35,409 nt of DNA from Clostridiales bacterium (GTDB taxonomy: Bacteria; Bacillota; Clostridia; Lachnospirales; Lachnospiraceae). This document shows, one piece after another, positions 23,877-33,863 of this stretch. The notes beneath the pieces are model-generated. The model was not told the DNA's origin. It worked only from the letters and a program-made list of their open reading frames with translations, and ran no database searches. The position numbers and the translations under genes were made by a program. The stretch lies in contig DUQJ01000071.1 of NCBI GenBank assembly GCA_012837865.1, positions 1-35,409 of the forward strand, in the 5' to 3' direction. The stretch's first letter is position 1. Each line of letters begins with the position of its first letter.

Positions 23877-26594
23877 TTAATTATCAAAGTAAACATTTAA
23901 TATTTTCTTAGCAATAGGCACAGCATAGCTACTTCCTGTTCCTTTGCTTTCTACTATAACACTAATTGCAATTTCAGGATTATCATATGGTGCATACCCA
24001 ATAAACCATGCATGGGCTGGTTTATCCTTTTGTTCAGCAGAACCTGTTTTACCTGCAACTTTAACTTTTAATTTATTTAGGTCACTAGCAGTACCTTCAG
24101 TAACTACACCTCTCAGCATTTTACTTAATACAATTGATTCCATACGAGAAATAGGTTTAGCTAATTCCTTTGCCTTATTTTGTTTAACTATACGCCCGCC
24201 TGCTTCTTCTATACGATCAACAACATATGGCTTCATCATCGTCCCTCTATTCGCTATTGTTGAAATTATCATAGCATTATGCAAAGGTGTTATTAATGTT
24301 TCGCCCTGCCCTATTGATGTTTGCATTATATCAGATATGCTTGCAGATTCTTTTGTTAACGAATAAACACTTGCACTATTATTAATATTAATAGGTAAAT
24401 TTTTATTAAAATAAAAATCTTGGCAAAGCCCATAAAAGCTATCCAAATCTAATTCTTTTCCTATATTAGCATAAAAAGTATTGCATGAATGAACCGTTGC
24501 TTTATATAAATCTACTTCTCCATGAACTTTTCCATTATAGCAATGTATGGTCATGTTATTATTGGTTGTTTTACCTTTACAATTATATTTATATTCTAAA
24601 TATGATGGATTGTTTCTTATATAAGATAATGCAGTCATTATTTTAAATGTAGAACCTGGTGGATACTTCCCTTGTGTTGCCCTGTTCATTAATACTGAAT
24701 TCTCAGTATCATCTTTTATATTATCCCATATATCATTTATTATATTAGGATTATAATCTGGTTTTGATACCATTGCTAAGATTTTACCTGTAGAAGGTTC
24801 CATAACTACTACTGCACCTTTATTGTCTCCAAGAGCTGAGGATGCTATTTTTTGCAAATCTAAATCCAATGTAGTTATAATATTATTAGCCTTATTCTTT
24901 TTACCTGATAATTCATTTATCAAACTTTCAACAGAATTGATCTCAGCAGTAAGTAGGCGGATATTTTCACTTTCTTCAATACCTGAGCGACCTTTAGAGA
25001 CTCTTCCTACTACATGAGCAAATAAATTATCATATGGATATATCCTTTGCTCACTTCCATCATCATTAGTTTTAGTTGTTGCTATAGCAGTTCCATCAGA
25101 TGTTAAAATGTCTCCTCTAACAACTATCTCTTCCAAAACATCATTTCTTTTATTATAAGCATTATTAATAAAATCCCCTCTATCGAATAATAGGAATTTA
25201 GTGAAATAACCAATCATAATTACAAATAAACCTAGAAATATATATATAACTTTTAATATAGCTTTATTTTGTTTGTTAAAATCTGATTTAGCTCCATCAT
25301 TACTAAATTTAAGTTGAATCCCTTGAATAATCATAAACATTATAATTGTTGAAATTATCGAGCTACCGCCATAACTTATTAAAGGCAAGGTAACTCCTGT
25401 AGAAGGAATGAATTTAATTACTCCTCCAATACAGAGAAATGTTTGAAATGCAAATAATATTGAAAATCCTAATGATAATAATCTATAAAACATATCTTTT
25501 ATCTTAAAAGAAATAATTATCATCATCAAAAATGTGTTTACATATATTAAAATTAAACTGATGACAAATAAAGCACCAAACTCTTCCGATAATGCTGAAA
25601 AAACAAAATCACTATCAACAACCGGAATATTGTTAGGCATTCCTCTATTGATTCCCATTCCAAACCATCCGCCGGTTCCTATAGCAAATAATGATTGTGA
25701 TACTTGAAATCCTTCTTTATCAATTAAACCTATCGGATTTTGCCAGGCCAAAACTCTAACTTTAACATGGGCAAATAAATTATAAGCAATATATGAAGCT
25801 AGGCTTCCTGCCAATAATCCCGAAAATAAATAAACTGATTTCTTTGTTGCAAAATATAGGATAAAAACATAAGTAACGTAAAATATTAATGCTCCACCAA
25901 GATCTCTTTCAATTACTAATGTTAAAACATTGGCTGCTGCCATAACTGATACTATTAGAACTCTTTTAAAATCAGTTCCTTCTGAAAACAATGCAGCAAT
26001 AGCAAAAACATATATTATTTTAACAAATTCCGATGGTTGAAATACATGACCTCTGATTTCCAGCCAATTAGTTGCACCATATTGTGTGTTCCCATAAAAG
26101 AATACAATTAATAAGATCACAATAGATATAACTCCATATATCCACCCCAATTTATTTAACCATGATAAATTTTCAATAAGGCTAGGGATAATTAAAGATA
26201 ATACAAAAGCTAAAGACACCATTATAAGATGTCTTTGTGCATTATCGAAGGATAATCTTAGTTGTATTATAAATCCGATACTAATTAATAATAAGATATT
26301 CCTAATTAGAAGTTTAGATAAACCAGGATATATCCATTGGTAACCACATAAAACCAATACAAATAACAACAATTCAAAACAATATAATATAATTATTTTA
26401 TTATTTTGCGTTTGTATATAAAGTGCGGCGTTACCTATAAAATGTATTATAAATATTATCACTGCCATTTTAAAATAGATTAAATCTTGCTTGATTTTAT
26501 CCTTTACTTTATAGGAAAAAAAAGCGAAATATGCATATATTGCTATTAGGAAAATCATACTGTATTTAATCAATTCAACGCTTAGATGCTTCAT
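23877..26594 (-). CDS. Fused SEDS glycosyltransferase and class B penicillin-binding protein
   Basis: 905 residues from ATG 26594-26592, one base after the upstream U32 stop; an ATG 14 codons earlier lies inside that gene without a binding site. Residues about 1-90 are three extra membrane helices. About 95-430 is a SEDS polymerase (FtsW/RodA/SpoVE) with FQPSEFVKI (185-193), the acidic residue D329 in DSDFVFSALSEEFG, and LISYGGSS (405-412). A further membrane helix (about 448-465) leads to a PBP pedestal (RGDILTSDG, 493-501) and a transpeptidase domain with S648 in STFK, SCN 703-705 and KTG 849-851, so both active sites look intact. Such an enzyme would polymerise lipid II and crosslink the strands from one chain. 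Normally these are two separate genes. It ends the ruvA-ruvB-zapA-U32 run. Confidence 0.93.
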   Translation of the reverse strand: MKHLSVELIKYSMIFLIAIYAYFAFFSYKVKDKIKQDLIYFKMAVIIFIIHFIGNAALYIQTQNNKIIILYCFELLLFVLVLCGYQWIYPGLSKLLIRNILLLISIGFIIQLRLSFDNAQRHLIMVSLAFVLSLIIPSLIENLSWLNKLGWIYGVISIVILLIVFFYGNTQYGATNWLEIRGHVFQPSEFVKIIYVFAIAALFSEGTDFKRVLIVSVMAAANVLTLVIERDLGGALIFYVTYVFILYFATKKSVYLFSGLLAGSLASYIAYNLFAHVKVRVLAWQNPIGLIDKEGFQVSQSLFAIGTGGWFGMGINRGMPNNIPVVDSDFVFSALSEEFGALFVISLILIYVNTFLMMIIISFKIKDMFYRLLSLGFSILFAFQTFLCIGGVIKFIPSTGVTLPLISYGGSSIISTIIMFMIIQGIQLKFSNDGAKSDFNKQNKAILKVIYIFLGLFVIMIGYFTKFLLFDRGDFINNAYNKRNDVLEEIVVRGDILTSDGTAIATTKTNDDGSEQRIYPYDNLFAHVVGRVSKGRSGIEESENIRLLTAEINSVESLINELSGKKNKANNIITTLDLDLQKIASSALGDNKGAVVVMEPSTGKILAMVSKPDYNPNIINDIWDNIKDDTENSVLMNRATQGKYPPGSTFKIMTALSYIRNNPSYLEYKYNCKGKTTNNNMTIHCYNGKVHGEVDLYKATVHSCNTFYANIGKELDLDSFYGLCQDFYFNKNLPININNSASVYSLTKESASISDIMQTSIGQGETLITPLHNAMIISTIANRGTMMKPYVVDRIEEAGGRIVKQNKAKELAKPISRMESIVLSKMLRGVVTEGTASDLNKLKVKVAGKTGSAEQKDKPAHAWFIGYAPYDNPEIAISVIVESKGTGSSYAVPIAKKILNVYFDN

Positions 26595-26595
26595 C

Positions 26596-29040
26596 TTATA
26601 ATATCCCTCGTTTAAAATGACCACTTGTATAGTCATCTATTCTTGATATAATATCCTTTTTATGTTTAAATTTATTAATATATTGATCAATTACATTTTC
26701 AATTTCATTATTATTCTCAATTGTAAAATCCATTCTAATTCTATGAGGTTTTAGTTTATCAATATCATTATTATGATTTATTAAAGACAAAACCTTACTA
26801 TTATAAATAATGTTATAACAATCTCTGCAATTAATCTTCACTGGAAATTTCATATCCATCTTGTCTAGTAAAACACCTGTTTTCCCACTATCCTCTCTAG
26901 CTTTTATACATCCTACAGTATTTTTATAAACACATTGAGTAGAAACCATTACAGGAATGTTACCATATACTATCAAATCACAATCATTAATAGTTAATTG
27001 TCTTAATTCACCATAATTAAGTTCTACCGGAGCAGTAAATCTACTAACCCCTAAACTATTCCACAATAGTTTGGCTTCTTTATTATAAATATACATATTG
27101 TAATCTAAAATACATTCTTTTTTAGAATTAATTTCTTTTATTAGATTTACCTCTTCAATATTTCTAATTATATACCCATCTATATTATTATCTAATAATA
27201 GGTGTTTATGCTTTAAAAGATAATTATAAGTTGATTCTCTACATATTCTAGGTAAGGCATAATAAAACTTTTTATTAGTTTTTAATTCATTAATAATATT
27301 ATAAATTTCATCTATCTCTAAAAAATCCAAATCAATATATATATATTTTACATCTTCCTTTGTTATAAGATATTCTAACTGTCCGACCATCTGTACCGAA
27401 GCTGCTATGCCATAGTTTTTAATTTCCAATTCTTTTGATACTCTTATAATATCTTCCTTATACTTTTCCTCTGAATTTCTCTGATATTTTTTAATGATTG
27501 TATCTTTTAATAATTCAATTGCTTCGCGCCGTATTTGATTTAAATTTGTTAAAGGAATAAAAGCAGAATCATATAATTCTAAATCAATCTTCTTAAAACT
27601 AAAATAACTTTCTCCTGTTTTATTTATTTGTTTAATTATATCGTCTTTTGTAATAGGACGTTTAAAAGCTTTTTCTACATTATTCATCTCTACTTCTATC
27701 TCTAAATGATGTAATTCTGAGATTAATTTCAACTTTAATGGTAAGCCTATTTTAGCTGTTAGTATTGCATGAACTTCTATTTTATTATCTTCTTCTATAT
27801 ACTTATTTTTTATATTATTAATAAGTTGCTTGTTTCTGGTCCGATATACTTTATCTCCAATTTTATATCTATCATTGCCTTTATTTTTTAAATACCTTGT
27901 AGAAAAAATATTTCCACTTGAAATGCTATCTTTAACTGTAAATTCATAAGATATGTTTTTCCCTCTAATCTCTAATATATCTTGACCATTAATATCCTTA
28001 GTTAGTAAAACTTTAATCAACTTAGGATTTACATCCGTAATTGTCCCAACTAAAACACCTTTGTGATTAGGTCTAGCCATTGACATCATGGTTTTACCAC
28101 TGTAGTTTTGAAGATATCCTGCTGTAAAATTACCTCTGTTATATATGTCTTGCAAAAGCATTATATCATCTGAATATTCTTTATTTTTTATATTTACTAT
28201 ACTTTTATAATTTGTCTTACCTTCACTAAAATATAAATCAATATATTTTCTATAAAAGCTTGTTACAGTCGCTGCATATGCCGAGCTTTTCATTCGTCCT
28301 TCTATTTTAAAAGAGTCTATCCCTGCATCAATCATTTCAGGTATAAACTCCACTGCGCATATATCTTTTGGGCTTAATATATATTTATTAACATCAGACG
28401 ATAATACTTGTCCATTATTATATAATTTATATTCCATTCTACATGGCTGTGCACATCTACCTCTATTGCCACTTCTGCCACCAATCATACTACTCATTAA
28501 GCATTGCCCTGAATAGGAGTAGCATAAAGCACCATGTACAAAAGTTTCAATTTCAACATTTGATTTTTCTTTTATTTTTTTAATTTCCTCTAATGATAAC
28601 TCCCTAGGGGTTACCATTCTACTTATCCCAAATCCTTCTAATAAGTTTATACCTTCTGCCATCATTGTTGTTGCTTGAGTGCTTAAATGAATAGGTAATT
28701 TAGGAAAATGCTTGTTTATAAAATTAATAGCTCCTAAATCCTGTACTATAACAGCATCTAATCCTTGTTGATAAAATTTATATAAAAATTCATATAATTG
28801 TTCTTTCATTTCTTTTTCTTTTATTAATGTATTTACAGTTAAATAAAGTTTTACATCTTTAATATGAGCCTCATCAATAGCCTCTAATAGTAATTCATCT
28901 GTAAAATTATTAGCATATGCTCTTGCACCAAAAGCACTGCCTCCTAAATACACAGCATCACAACCTGCATTAATAGCAGCTCTCATTGACTCTAATGTTC
29001 CTGCTGGTGATAATATTTCTATATTACTTTTATTATGCAT
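26596..29040 (-). CDS. Large U32 family protein with DUF3656-type C-terminus (TrhP-like)
   Basis: 814 residues, about twice the small U32 protein in this window. The U32 core has EILSPAGTLESMRAAINAGCDAVYLGG and cysteines C173, C180, C196 and C200 (HGALCYSYSGQC, GRCAQPC), likely an iron-sulfur site, then SFKIEGRMKSS. The C-terminal half (about 400-814) matches DUF3656-bearing members and holds further cysteines (INCRDCYN). Related proteins hydroxylate tRNA wobble uridines; some U32 members act on 23S rRNA (RlhA). The target here is not known. It overlaps the zapA stop (TAATG) and runs into the SEDS-PBP gene with one base between, so translation is tightly coupled. Confidence 0.85.
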   Translation of the reverse strand: MHNKSNIEILSPAGTLESMRAAINAGCDAVYLGGSAFGARAYANNFTDELLLEAIDEAHIKDVKLYLTVNTLIKEKEMKEQLYEFLYKFYQQGLDAVIVQDLGAINFINKHFPKLPIHLSTQATTMMAEGINLLEGFGISRMVTPRELSLEEIKKIKEKSNVEIETFVHGALCYSYSGQCLMSSMIGGRSGNRGRCAQPCRMEYKLYNNGQVLSSDVNKYILSPKDICAVEFIPEMIDAGIDSFKIEGRMKSSAYAATVTSFYRKYIDLYFSEGKTNYKSIVNIKNKEYSDDIMLLQDIYNRGNFTAGYLQNYSGKTMMSMARPNHKGVLVGTITDVNPKLIKVLLTKDINGQDILEIRGKNISYEFTVKDSISSGNIFSTRYLKNKGNDRYKIGDKVYRTRNKQLINNIKNKYIEEDNKIEVHAILTAKIGLPLKLKLISELHHLEIEVEMNNVEKAFKRPITKDDIIKQINKTGESYFSFKKIDLELYDSAFIPLTNLNQIRREAIELLKDTIIKKYQRNSEEKYKEDIIRVSKELEIKNYGIAASVQMVGQLEYLITKEDVKYIYIDLDFLEIDEIYNIINELKTNKKFYYALPRICRESTYNYLLKHKHLLLDNNIDGYIIRNIEEVNLIKEINSKKECILDYNMYIYNKEAKLLWNSLGVSRFTAPVELNYGELRQLTINDCDLIVYGNIPVMVSTQCVYKNTVGCIKAREDSGKTGVLLDKMDMKFPVKINCRDCYNIIYNSKVLSLINHNNDIDKLKPHRIRMDFTIENNNEIENVIDQYINKFKHKKDIISRIDDYTSGHFKRGIL

Positions 29041-29417
29041 TATTTATTCCTTTGTTTTTTTAAATCATTTATTTGCTGTTTAAGTTCCTTATTTTCTTTT
29101 TGATTTTCATCTGTTTTCACTTTTAAAGATAATATTTCATGTTTTAAATCATATATTTCTTGATTTTTTTCTTCAATCTTTTTATTCAACTCTTTTGTAT
29201 TATCTAAAGCTTTAAAATAGTCGTTGCCTATATTAATCTGTATAAGAGTATTCCTAGTATCAGAATCAATAAGCCTATATGCGTCTTTTCCTTTTAGTTC
29301 ACTGTGTTTGGAATTAATATATGAAGCTATTCTTTGTATATGTTCTTCGCTTTCATATCCACGAATAAGATAACGTTTGTTATTAATAATTACTTCAGCA
29401 TTATTTGCATTCTTCAT
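29040..29417 (-). CDS. zapA: Cell division protein ZapA
   Basis: 125 residues. The N-terminal globular part has [27 protein letters not shown], typical of ZapA, and residues about 78-124 form a long charged coiled coil ([21 protein letters not shown]...), longer than the minimal 80-90 residue form. ZapA binds FtsZ in the cytoplasm and bundles protofilaments at mid-cell. It overlaps ruvB by 17 bases and the U32 gene by 1 base. The AGAGGTG binding site lies inside ruvB. Confidence 0.88.
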   Translation of the reverse strand: MKNANNAEVIINNKRYLIRGYESEEHIQRIASYINSKHSELKGKDAYRLIDSDTRNTLIQINIGNDYFKALDNTKELNKKIEEKNQEIYDLKHEILSLKVKTDENQKENKELKQQINDLKKQRNK

Positions 29418-30417
29418 CTAATTCACCTCTGTCCAATCCTAAATGTTTATAGCCTAGATCTGATACTACTCTGCCTCTAGGTGTACGCAATATTAAACCT
29501 TGCTGTACTAAAAAAGGTTCATATACTTCTTCTACTGTGCCAACATCCTCACCAATAGTTGTTGCTACCGCTTCAGCTCCAACTGGTCCTCCATTGAATT
29601 TCTCAATCATAGTATTAAGTATTTCACGATCAATGTTGTCTAGTCCGAGTTTGTCAACATCTAGTAAGTCTAGTGCATAATTTGCTACATCAATATTAAT
29701 ATCTCCATCGTATTTAACCTGTGCAAAATCTCTTACTCTTTTTAATAATCTATTAGCAAGCCTTGGGGTTCCCCTAGAACGTTTAGCAATCTCCAAAGCT
29801 CCTTTTTCATCTATTTTAACATTTAAAACATCTGCAGACCTAATTACTATAGTTTTTAATTCCTCAACCGAGTAAAATTCTAATCTATTCACTACACCAA
29901 ATCTATCTCTAAGTGGTGGCGTTAGCATTCCTGCTCTTGTTGTTGCACCAATAAGCGTAAATCTGGGTAGGTCTAAACGTATTGATTTTGCCGCAGACCC
30001 TTTTCCAATTATAATATCAATAGCATAATCCTCCATAGCTGGATATAACAATTCTTCTACCTGCCTATTTAGTCTATGGATTTCATCAACAAACAGTATA
30101 TCCCCATCCTGAAGATTATTAAGAATTGCAGCCATTTCACCCGGTTTCTCTATTGCAGGTCCTGAAGTAATCTTAACATTTACACCCATCTCATTGGCGA
30201 TAATTGTAGATAATGTAGTCTTGCCAAGCCCAGGCGGACCAAATAGCAACACATGATCTAGCGATTCTTTTCTTTGTTTTGCAGCCTTTATATATACTTT
30301 AAGATTATCCTTAATCTTTTGTTGTCCTATGTAATCTTTAAGGAGTTGAGGCCGAAGACTAGATTCAATTCTTTTTTCTTCATCTATTAATTCAGTTGTT
30401 ATTATCCTTTTAGACAT
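29401..30417 (-). CDS. ruvB: Holliday junction branch migration helicase RuvB
   Basis: 338 residues, the expected length. It starts with [19 protein letters not shown], then Walker [10 protein letters not shown] (60-68), Walker B DEIH (111-114), sensor-1 LIGATTRAG and the arginine-finger region (PPLRDRFG), and a winged-helix C-terminus ending LGLDRGEL. Hexameric RuvB drives branch migration on RuvA-bound junctions. It follows ruvA by 28 bases. No ruvC is in the window, in keeping with most Firmicutes, which use RecU or other resolvases. The 3' end overlaps zapA. Confidence 0.96.
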   Translation of the reverse strand: MSKRIITTELIDEEKRIESSLRPQLLKDYIGQQKIKDNLKVYIKAAKQRKESLDHVLLFGPPGLGKTTLSTIIANEMGVNVKITSGPAIEKPGEMAAILNNLQDGDILFVDEIHRLNRQVEELLYPAMEDYAIDIIIGKGSAAKSIRLDLPRFTLIGATTRAGMLTPPLRDRFGVVNRLEFYSVEELKTIVIRSADVLNVKIDEKGALEIAKRSRGTPRLANRLLKRVRDFAQVKYDGDINIDVANYALDLLDVDKLGLDNIDREILNTMIEKFNGGPVGAEAVATTIGEDVGTVEEVYEPFLVQQGLILRTPRGRVVSDLGYKHLGLDRGELDEECK

Positions 30418-30445
30418 TTTGTTCTCCGTTCTACAATAGTATGAT

Positions 30446-31042
30446 TTAGAACTTTTTCAGACATTGTTTTAACAATTCATCTACTGTCATATTATCGTCA
30501 ACTTCTATTTGTTTGATTGCTCTCATAGCATCAGAGCTAGAATATCCCAATGCTAGAAGTGCCTGAATTGCTTCATCTTTAATTTCCATAATTTTATTGT
30601 TATTTTGCGTATTACTAATACTTTGCTCAAATACATCATTTAGCTCGAATTTATCTTTTAATTCAAGTATTAATTTACTAGCAGTTTTTTTGCCAACACC
30701 TGGCGCTTTCGTTATAGTGCTAATATCTTCTGCTAATACTGCAAACCTTATTTCATCTGCAGATAATCCCGATAAAATTCCCAAAGCTCCCTTTGGCCCT
30801 ATTCCATTGACTGTTATTAATAATTTAAACATTTCTAAATCATCTTTAGTAATAAATCCAAACAAAGCTATAACGTCTTCTCTAACATGTAAATGAGTAT
30901 ATATTTTAATTGTTCCACCAATTGAAGGAAGCCCCATAATCGCTGAAGTAGATAATGCTATTTCATATCCGATATTGTTAACATCTATAATTATATATTT
31001 TTCTTTTTTTTCAATAAGTTCGCCTCTAAGATATGAAATCAT
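30446..31042 (-). CDS. ruvA: Holliday junction binding protein RuvA
   Basis: 198 residues. The N-terminal OB-fold starts [20 protein letters not shown], followed by two helix-hairpin-helix motifs ([17 protein letters not shown] and [20 protein letters not shown]) and a C-terminal domain III ([21 protein letters not shown]) that binds RuvB. It recognises and squares the four-way junction. A strong GGAGGAC lies 7 bases before the ATG. Operon partner of ruvB, downstream of cls. Confidence 0.96.
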   Translation of the reverse strand: MISYLRGELIEKKEKYIIIDVNNIGYEIALSTSAIMGLPSIGGTIKIYTHLHVREDVIALFGFITKDDLEMFKLLITVNGIGPKGALGILSGLSADEIRFAVLAEDISTITKAPGVGKKTASKLILELKDKFELNDVFEQSISNTQNNNKIMEIKDEAIQALLALGYSSSDAMRAIKQIEVDDNMTVDELLKQCLKKF

Positions 31043-31070
31043 CTTTTGTCCTCCTAATTTCGTTTAAACA

Positions 31071-32633
31071 TTACATTTGTGTAGAAAATAAATTCAATAT
31101 CATTTGATATATTTTTATATACAAAGGTCTTTTAAGCCATTCTTGGTATGTGATTTCTTTTGATTGTTCTATTGTTTCAATAATATCAGCCTTTATAGTA
31201 TTAATAATTTCATTATCACACATCCATACTCCACATTCATAGTGAAGGTAAAAGCTTCTATAATCCATATTTATTGTTCCAACTATTCCACACTTCTCAT
31301 TTATTATTGTTTTTGCATGAATGAAACCGGGAGTATATTCGTATATTCTAACACCTGCTTTTAACAAGGGACCGTAATTATACTCTGTTAATATCTTAAC
31401 ACTCTTCTTGTCAGGTATATTAGGAGTAATTATTCTAACATCCACTCCGCTTTTAGCAGCAATAATTAATACATTTCTCATATCTTCTTCAATTATTAAA
31501 TATGGTGTTGTTATATATAAATAATCTTTAGAATAGTTAATTATTTGTTTATATATGTTTTCAATTGGATTAATAGGATTGTTTGATGGCCCATCTGCTA
31601 TAACATGACAATACACATCATTTTCCTCGAATGATTTAGTCGGTCTATATGCATTGTAATCAACACGTGTATCCTCAGATGAAATTTCCCACATTTGTAG
31701 AAATGTAACTGTTAATCCCCAAACTGCATCACCCATAACACGTATTGCGTTATCCTTCCATACACCAAATCTATCAATAATATTAACATATTCATCCGCT
31801 AAGTTCATTCCACCTGTATAACCAATATTACCATCAATTACAATTACTTTTTGATGTGTTCTGTAATTCATATAAAGCTTCTCAGCATATTTATGAATTG
31901 GATTAAATACTCTTACATGAAAGCCTTCTGTTTCTAAATCTTTCTTGAAGTTTTTATTAGTTCTAAATAATGCACCAAAATCATCATACAAAAACATGAT
32001 TTTTACACCTTGGCTAATTTTTTTTAGTAATACCTCGTGCATTCTATCCCAAAGAACGCCTTCTCCAATAATAAAAAAGTTAATTAATATAAAGTCTTTT
32101 GCTGCTTCAATATCTTCAAATATAGCTTGAAACGCATCTTCTCCCATACCATAATAATCAAGTTTATTATTTTTAAATAAAGGAAAATTACATCTACCAA
32201 GATATCTTGTCATTCTACTTTGAGTAGGGTGAGTTTTATCAAACTCATTTATTATATCTTCGTCAAATGCTAGATACTCGAATCCTCTTTTTATTTTTAC
32301 CTGTGCTCTTCTATGGATTTTCTTTTTGGCTTTATTATTTCCCCATAACATATACATAATATAACCTGTCACTGGCAAAGTAAGCATGATAAAAATCCAA
32401 CTCATCTTATAAGAAGAACTTCTATCATCATTAATAAGTATTACTATAAAAATAATACTTAAGATTTGTATTAATGAATATAAATAAACACTATAATTCC
32501 TTAACAGATTACTTATAATAAAAACCATTCCAAACTGAGCTAAAACTAATAAGCTTACAATTGCTGCTCTTAAAAAACCACTTAATGAACTTTGTATTCT
32601 TCCTGTAACATCTTCTTTATTAAAGATATTCAA
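31071..32633 (-). CDS. cls: Cardiolipin synthase, phospholipase D type
   Basis: About 520 residues from TTG 32633-32631, which lies 5 bases after AAAGGGTGG; a GTG at 32642 sits inside that site. N-terminal membrane helices (about 20-100) precede two phospholipase D domains. The first motif is HQKVIVID (HxKx4D), followed by GGMN; the second is HAKTIINE, in which the usual Asp is Glu, followed by GTINMDYRS. Such enzymes join two phosphatidylglycerols into cardiolipin. The Glu variant may alter activity but the partner site is intact. First gene of the cls-ruvAB-zapA-U32-PBP run, with a promoter at 32691-32720. Confidence 0.9.
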   Translation of the reverse strand: MNIFNKEDVTGRIQSSLSGFLRAAIVSLLVLAQFGMVFIISNLLRNYSVYLYSLIQILSIIFIVILINDDRSSSYKMSWIFIMLTLPVTGYIMYMLWGNNKAKKKIHRRAQVKIKRGFEYLAFDEDIINEFDKTHPTQSRMTRYLGRCNFPLFKNNKLDYYGMGEDAFQAIFEDIEAAKDFILINFFIIGEGVLWDRMHEVLLKKISQGVKIMFLYDDFGALFRTNKNFKKDLETEGFHVRVFNPIHKYAEKLYMNYRTHQKVIVIDGNIGYTGGMNLADEYVNIIDRFGVWKDNAIRVMGDAVWGLTVTFLQMWEISSEDTRVDYNAYRPTKSFEENDVYCHVIADGPSNNPINPIENIYKQIINYSKDYLYITTPYLIIEEDMRNVLIIAAKSGVDVRIITPNIPDKKSVKILTEYNYGPLLKAGVRIYEYTPGFIHAKTIINEKCGIVGTINMDYRSFYLHYECGVWMCDNEIINTIKADIIETIEQSKEITYQEWLKRPLYIKIYQMILNLFSTQM

Positions 32634-32673
32634 TTTTACCACCCTTTTAATTATACTTTCTTATATAATCTAC

Positions 32674-32702
32674 TTGATATATTTTAACATATTATATACT
32701 AT
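32674..32702 (+). promoter_or_regulatory. Possible promoter of the YprB-like gene
   Basis: TTGATA (32674-32679) and TACTAT (32697-32702) with 17 bases between, about 50 bases before the start codon. A better TATAAT at 32700-32705 would need a 20-base spacer. It overlaps the divergent promoter of cls. Confidence 0.35.
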
Positions 32703-32720
32703 AATCATAGTGCTATTCAA
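32691..32720 (-). promoter_or_regulatory. Likely sigma-A promoter of the cls-ruvAB-zapA operon
   Basis: On the minus strand TTGAAT (32720-32715) is followed after 18 bases by TATAAT (32696-32691), about 58 bases before the cls start codon. It lies back to back with the putative YprB-like promoter. Confidence 0.5.
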
Positions 32721-32753
32721 TATATTACAAACACATAAAGGATATAAGTAAGT

Positions 32754-33863
32754 ATGATAAAAAAACATTTTAGAATTAGTTCGCCAATACAATATCATTT
32801 CAAGTATGAGCTTGGCGATATTTTATTTTTTGATATTGAAACAACTGGATTTTCACCTAAAACTAATTACATCTACCTTATTGGATGTTGTTATTATAAA
32901 GACTCAACTTTCCATATTAAGCAATGGTTTTCAGATGACCTTTCTGATGAGGTTGAAATTATTGATGCCTTTTTTAAGTTTATTAAAAACTTTAAAGCTA
33001 TAATACATTACAATGGTGCTTCTTTTGATATGCCTTTTTTACAAAAGAAATCAGATTTTTATAAATTAAATCATAATTTTAATAATTTAGATAGTATTGA
33101 TATCTACAGAGAAATATTACAAGTTAAAAATCTATTAAATTTACCGAATTATAAATTGAAAACTATAGAATCTTTTTTAAATATAAAACGTAAGGATGAA
33201 TATTCTGGCGGTGAATTAATAGAAGTTTATCAATCGTATTTAGGATTAAAGAAAATAGATGATTTAAAAAAAATCACCAATGAAGAAACAAAGCAAATCT
33301 TATATAAACTTTTACTACATAATGAAGACGATTTAAGGGGATTACTCGATATATTACCAATCTTAAATTATTCGAAATTATTTGAAGAGTCGTTTTCAAT
33401 ATTAAAAACAGAATTTATTAATAAGCAATTACATATTGCATTTGATTATAATACAAGCATTCCTAAACCTATTAAATACAAAAATGATTTAATTAGTTTT
33501 GAAGCTAGTAGAAGTTATGGGCTTATAATAGTATCAAGCATTATTGATACATTAAAGTATTTTTATAAAGATTATAAAAATTATTATTACTTAACAAAAG
33601 AGGATGTAGCAATACATAAATCTTTAGCAGCATTTGTTGATAATGATTATAAAGAAAAAGCTAAAGTTTCTAATTGTTATAGTAAAAAATATGGAGAATA
33701 TATACCTCAGTTTAAACCTGTTCTCTCTCCATATTTCCAATATCAACACAATGATAAAATAACTTATTTAGAATATACAGATGAATTAATAACAGATCCT
33801 AAATTTTTAGATATATATGTTAAACATATTCTAAGGTATATCAAAAAAGACTCTTCGAAATAA
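32754..33863 (+). CDS. YprB-like ribonuclease H-fold 3'-5' exonuclease
   Basis: 369 residues. The DEDD exonuclease motifs are all present: D27 and E29 in FFDIETTG, D92 in HYNGASFDMPFL, and H189/D193 in HNEDDLRGLLD, so this is a DEDDh-type domain (RNase_H_2) as in B. subtilis YprB. The C-terminal 170 residues are not recognised and lack clear motifs. A polynucleotide 3'-5' exonuclease activity is expected; the substrate is unknown. It is a single gene on the plus strand, divergent from cls and ending in a terminator against rpmF. AGGAT lies about 12 bases before the ATG, rather far. Confidence 0.82.
   Translation: MIKKHFRISSPIQYHFKYELGDILFFDIETTGFSPKTNYIYLIGCCYYKDSTFHIKQWFSDDLSDEVEIIDAFFKFIKNFKAIIHYNGASFDMPFLQKKSDFYKLNHNFNNLDSIDIYREILQVKNLLNLPNYKLKTIESFLNIKRKDEYSGGELIEVYQSYLGLKKIDDLKKITNEETKQILYKLLLHNEDDLRGLLDILPILNYSKLFEESFSILKTEFINKQLHIAFDYNTSIPKPIKYKNDLISFEASRSYGLIIVSSIIDTLKYFYKDYKNYYYLTKEDVAIHKSLAAFVDNDYKEKAKVSNCYSKKYGEYIPQFKPVLSPYFQYQHNDKITYLEYTDELITDPKFLDIYVKHILRYIKKDSSK

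Noticed and set aside
23877-26594. The SEDS-PBP fusion as an assembly error joining two genes.
   Set aside because: The joint is a smooth charged linker followed by a proper membrane helix and pedestal, with no duplicated or missing motif, and no start codon with a binding site was found at the joint. A genuine fusion is the simpler reading, though resequencing should confirm.
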